Assembly (NCBI GenBank): GCA_964580725.1
Contig: CAZOLV010000011.1
Span: forward strand, 13,789 to 77,788
DNA: 64,000 nucleotides
Source: Amarolinea sp964580725
Lineage (GTDB): Bacteria > Chloroflexota > Anaerolineae > SSC4 > Amarolineaceae
Reading direction: 5' to 3'
Shown: positions 62,537 through 64,000 of the stretch, one piece after another
Numbering within the stretch: position 1 is the first letter of the stretch
Layout of the letters: each line of letters opens with the position of its first letter
Position numbers and translations under genes: made by a program
The notes under the pieces: generated by a model
Told to the model about the DNA's origin: nothing
Seen by the model: the letters and a program-made list of their open reading frames with translations, nothing else
The model's database searches: none

Positions 62537-63936
62537 TGAGTGGAACGACGCTTCTGGCTGTCGTGCCGATGGTGGCCGCCGCGCTGGCCTATGCCTTGCG
62601 CCGCTTTGCCACGCTGGCCGTCGCCGTTGCCCTCAGCCTGATGCTGGCCCTCGGCTTGCTCATCTGGATCACCCCGCCCGATCTGCCCATCACCGTGGCC
62701 GGCCGCTCGATCTTGCTCGGTCAAGACGTCTCGTTGGGCCGTCTGGCGTTTCACTTTAGCGAGGCGCTGCGCCCGTTTCTGAGCTTTCTCTACCTCATCA
62801 CCATCGTCTCGCTCCTGTTTGCCTGGCGCATTTCACAAGGGCGCACCTTCTTCGCCGCCACGTTGATCGTCACCAGCCTGGCGACCCTGACCATGATGGC
62901 GCAGCCCATCACGCTCGCCCCGCTCGGTCTGGCATTCATCGCCTGCGTGGCCGTCTTCATCGTGCAGTCGGGGCGCGGCGGGTCGACGCGTGGAGCGTTC
63001 CGGCAGCTCTGGTTGCCATTGGCAGCTTTCCCCTTCTTTCTGACCGGCGCCTGGCTGCTGGAGCAGACGGCGCTCGACCCCGAAAACCTCGCCCCTCTCA
63101 ATCAGGCCATTACCCTCTTCGGCTGGGGCCTCGTCTTGCTGCTGGCGCCAACGCCCCTGCACGGTCCACGCATCACCCTGGCCAGTGAAGCGCCGCCGCT
63201 GGTGGCTGCTTTCCTGCAACTGGTCAGCGAGGCGATCGTTCTTTATCTCGTGCGCGTCTTTACGGCCAGTTACGCAGGCATCATTGACGAGTTCAACCTG
63301 GCGCGCGTGCTCATCTACGGCGGTCTGGCCAGCATGGCTTGGGGCGGTCTGGCTGCGCTTGGCCAGCGTGACTTCGCCGCGCTCTGGAGTTACGCCGGTC
63401 TTTATAACTACGGCAATCTGCTATTGGCTCTTGGTCTGGGACTGCTCACCTCCTGGTCGCTCGTCTTGCTCCTCTTCGGCGCACGTACCATTCTCATCCT
63501 GCTGGGCGCCATGAGCCTGGCGCTGTTGCGACAACAGGCCGCCGCTACGCGCTTCGAGCGCGTCAGCGGCTTGGCCAACCGCCTGCCCTGGACGACGACC
63601 GGCCTGATGGCCGCCGGCCTGGGGCTGGTCGGCTTTCCGGCGACTGCCGGTTTTGCCAGTCAATGGACGCTGGTGCAGCAGGTGGCGGTGCGCGATGCGC
63701 GCTGGATTTTCGTCATGATCCCGGCGGCGCTTGGCGTCGTCATCGGCTATCTGCAAGGAATGGCGGCGTTGGGCGGCGCCACCGCCAATCCAGAGGCGCG
63801 CCGTGAGCCGACCCTGGCCGCCTGGCTGGTAGCCCTGGCCACGCTGGTCAGCGCCGTGCTTGGCCTGGCCCCGCAGCTCCTGACCGAACCGGTGTCGGCG
63901 GCGCTGGCCGCCCTGGCCACGCTGATTGGTCGTTGA
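62533..63936 (+). CDS. Complex I/Mrp antiporter-like membrane protein, second gene
   Basis: 467 aa, about thirteen helices. PLHGPRITLASEAPPLVAAFLQ matches the His-x-x-x...Glu-Ala-Pro segment of helices 7-8 in NuoL/M/N proteins, and GLVGFPATAGFASQWTL corresponds to the helix 12 region G(F/L)P...F.(G/S)K, with Gln in place of the usual Lys. ATG at 62533 overlaps the preceding stop. It probably belongs to an ion-translocating complex; the replaced Lys suggests altered proton path. Confidence 0.78.
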   Translation: MMSGTTLLAVVPMVAAALAYALRRFATLAVAVALSLMLALGLLIWITPPDLPITVAGRSILLGQDVSLGRLAFHFSEALRPFLSFLYLITIVSLLFAWRISQGRTFFAATLIVTSLATLTMMAQPITLAPLGLAFIACVAVFIVQSGRGGSTRGAFRQLWLPLAAFPFFLTGAWLLEQTALDPENLAPLNQAITLFGWGLVLLLAPTPLHGPRITLASEAPPLVAAFLQLVSEAIVLYLVRVFTASYAGIIDEFNLARVLIYGGLASMAWGGLAALGQRDFAALWSYAGLYNYGNLLLALGLGLLTSWSLVLLLFGARTILILLGAMSLALLRQQAAATRFERVSGLANRLPWTTTGLMAAGLGLVGFPATAGFASQWTLVQQVAVRDARWIFVMIPAALGVVIGYLQGMAALGGATANPEARREPTLAAWLVALATLVSAVLGLAPQLLTEPVSAALAALATLIGR

Positions 63937-64000
63937 CGGCGAGCCGATAGCCCTTGAAGGCAATGTGGTAGGTTTTGGCGGATAGGGAGTAGAAAATAGG

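Overview
The window looks like a chromosomal piece of an uncultured member of the Chloroflexota (Anaerolineae/Caldilinea-like). This is inferred from the high GC, Thr/Pro-rich lipoprotein linkers, DUF5107 and PD40 proteins, GH13/O-antigen-ligase-like genes, a NarC-type nitrate reductase operon and many short tandem repeats. There is no rRNA, so the assignment is inference. Two runs of exactly 100 N (31717-31816, 43301-43400) are assembly gaps, and both sit inside tandem repeats.

Layout. 1-8062 (minus strand) is a nitrate respiration block: a NarX/NarL-like two-component pair, then a receiver-only protein, a di-heme NarC-like cytochrome and the first ~1074 codons of narG, which runs off the left edge. 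8185-12736 (minus) has a NodB-like deacetylase, methylcrotonyl-CoA carboxylase-type BC and CT subunits and YqeY. 13130-18396 (plus) has two polytopic membrane proteins, uvrC, an EamA exporter and a DDAH-like enzyme.

18560-27409 is the most interesting part. A LysR regulator diverges from an operon selD - DsrE-like gene - nucleoside phosphorylase - SQR-like flavoprotein. Next to it a second operon encodes a PCYCGC lipoprotein, a CuA cupredoxin, a NapH/NosR-like polyferredoxin membrane protein, a CuA-cytochrome c fusion and a DUF1573-type protein. Three genes (selD, the DsrE-like gene and the DUF1573-type gene) contain an in-frame TGA exactly where a redox Cys is expected. Each TGA is followed by a stem-loop at the position expected of a bacterial SECIS element. 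I read all three as selenoproteins. The selA/selB/selC genes needed for decoding are not in the window.

27888-37318 (plus) is a copper/stress region: SHOCT protein, rhodanese remnant, LuxR-type two-component system, and a remarkable Met-rich / two-domain multicopper oxidase / YVTN beta-propeller fusion broken by an assembly gap. It continues with a methyltransferase, a YHS protein and a truncated CopA-type ATPase. 37266-43102 (minus) is a degraded accessory zone: a broken quinone oxidoreductase, a run of small DUF4386/DUF6326-like membrane proteins, a TGA-interrupted NmrA-like gene, a cysteine-hydrolase stub, an HSL-type esterase, and a 36-bp palindromic element flanked by a 9-bp target duplication.

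43609-64000 is mostly housekeeping: a cNMP/bPH2 membrane protein, DUF4349 lipoprotein, phosphoesterase, tsaE-tsaB-rimI, PHP phosphatase, GH13 enzyme, O-antigen ligase-like protein, DUF5107 lipoprotein, TPR/PD40 protein, three tRNAs, glutamate formiminotransferase and a three-gene cassette of complex I/Mrp antiporter-like membrane proteins.
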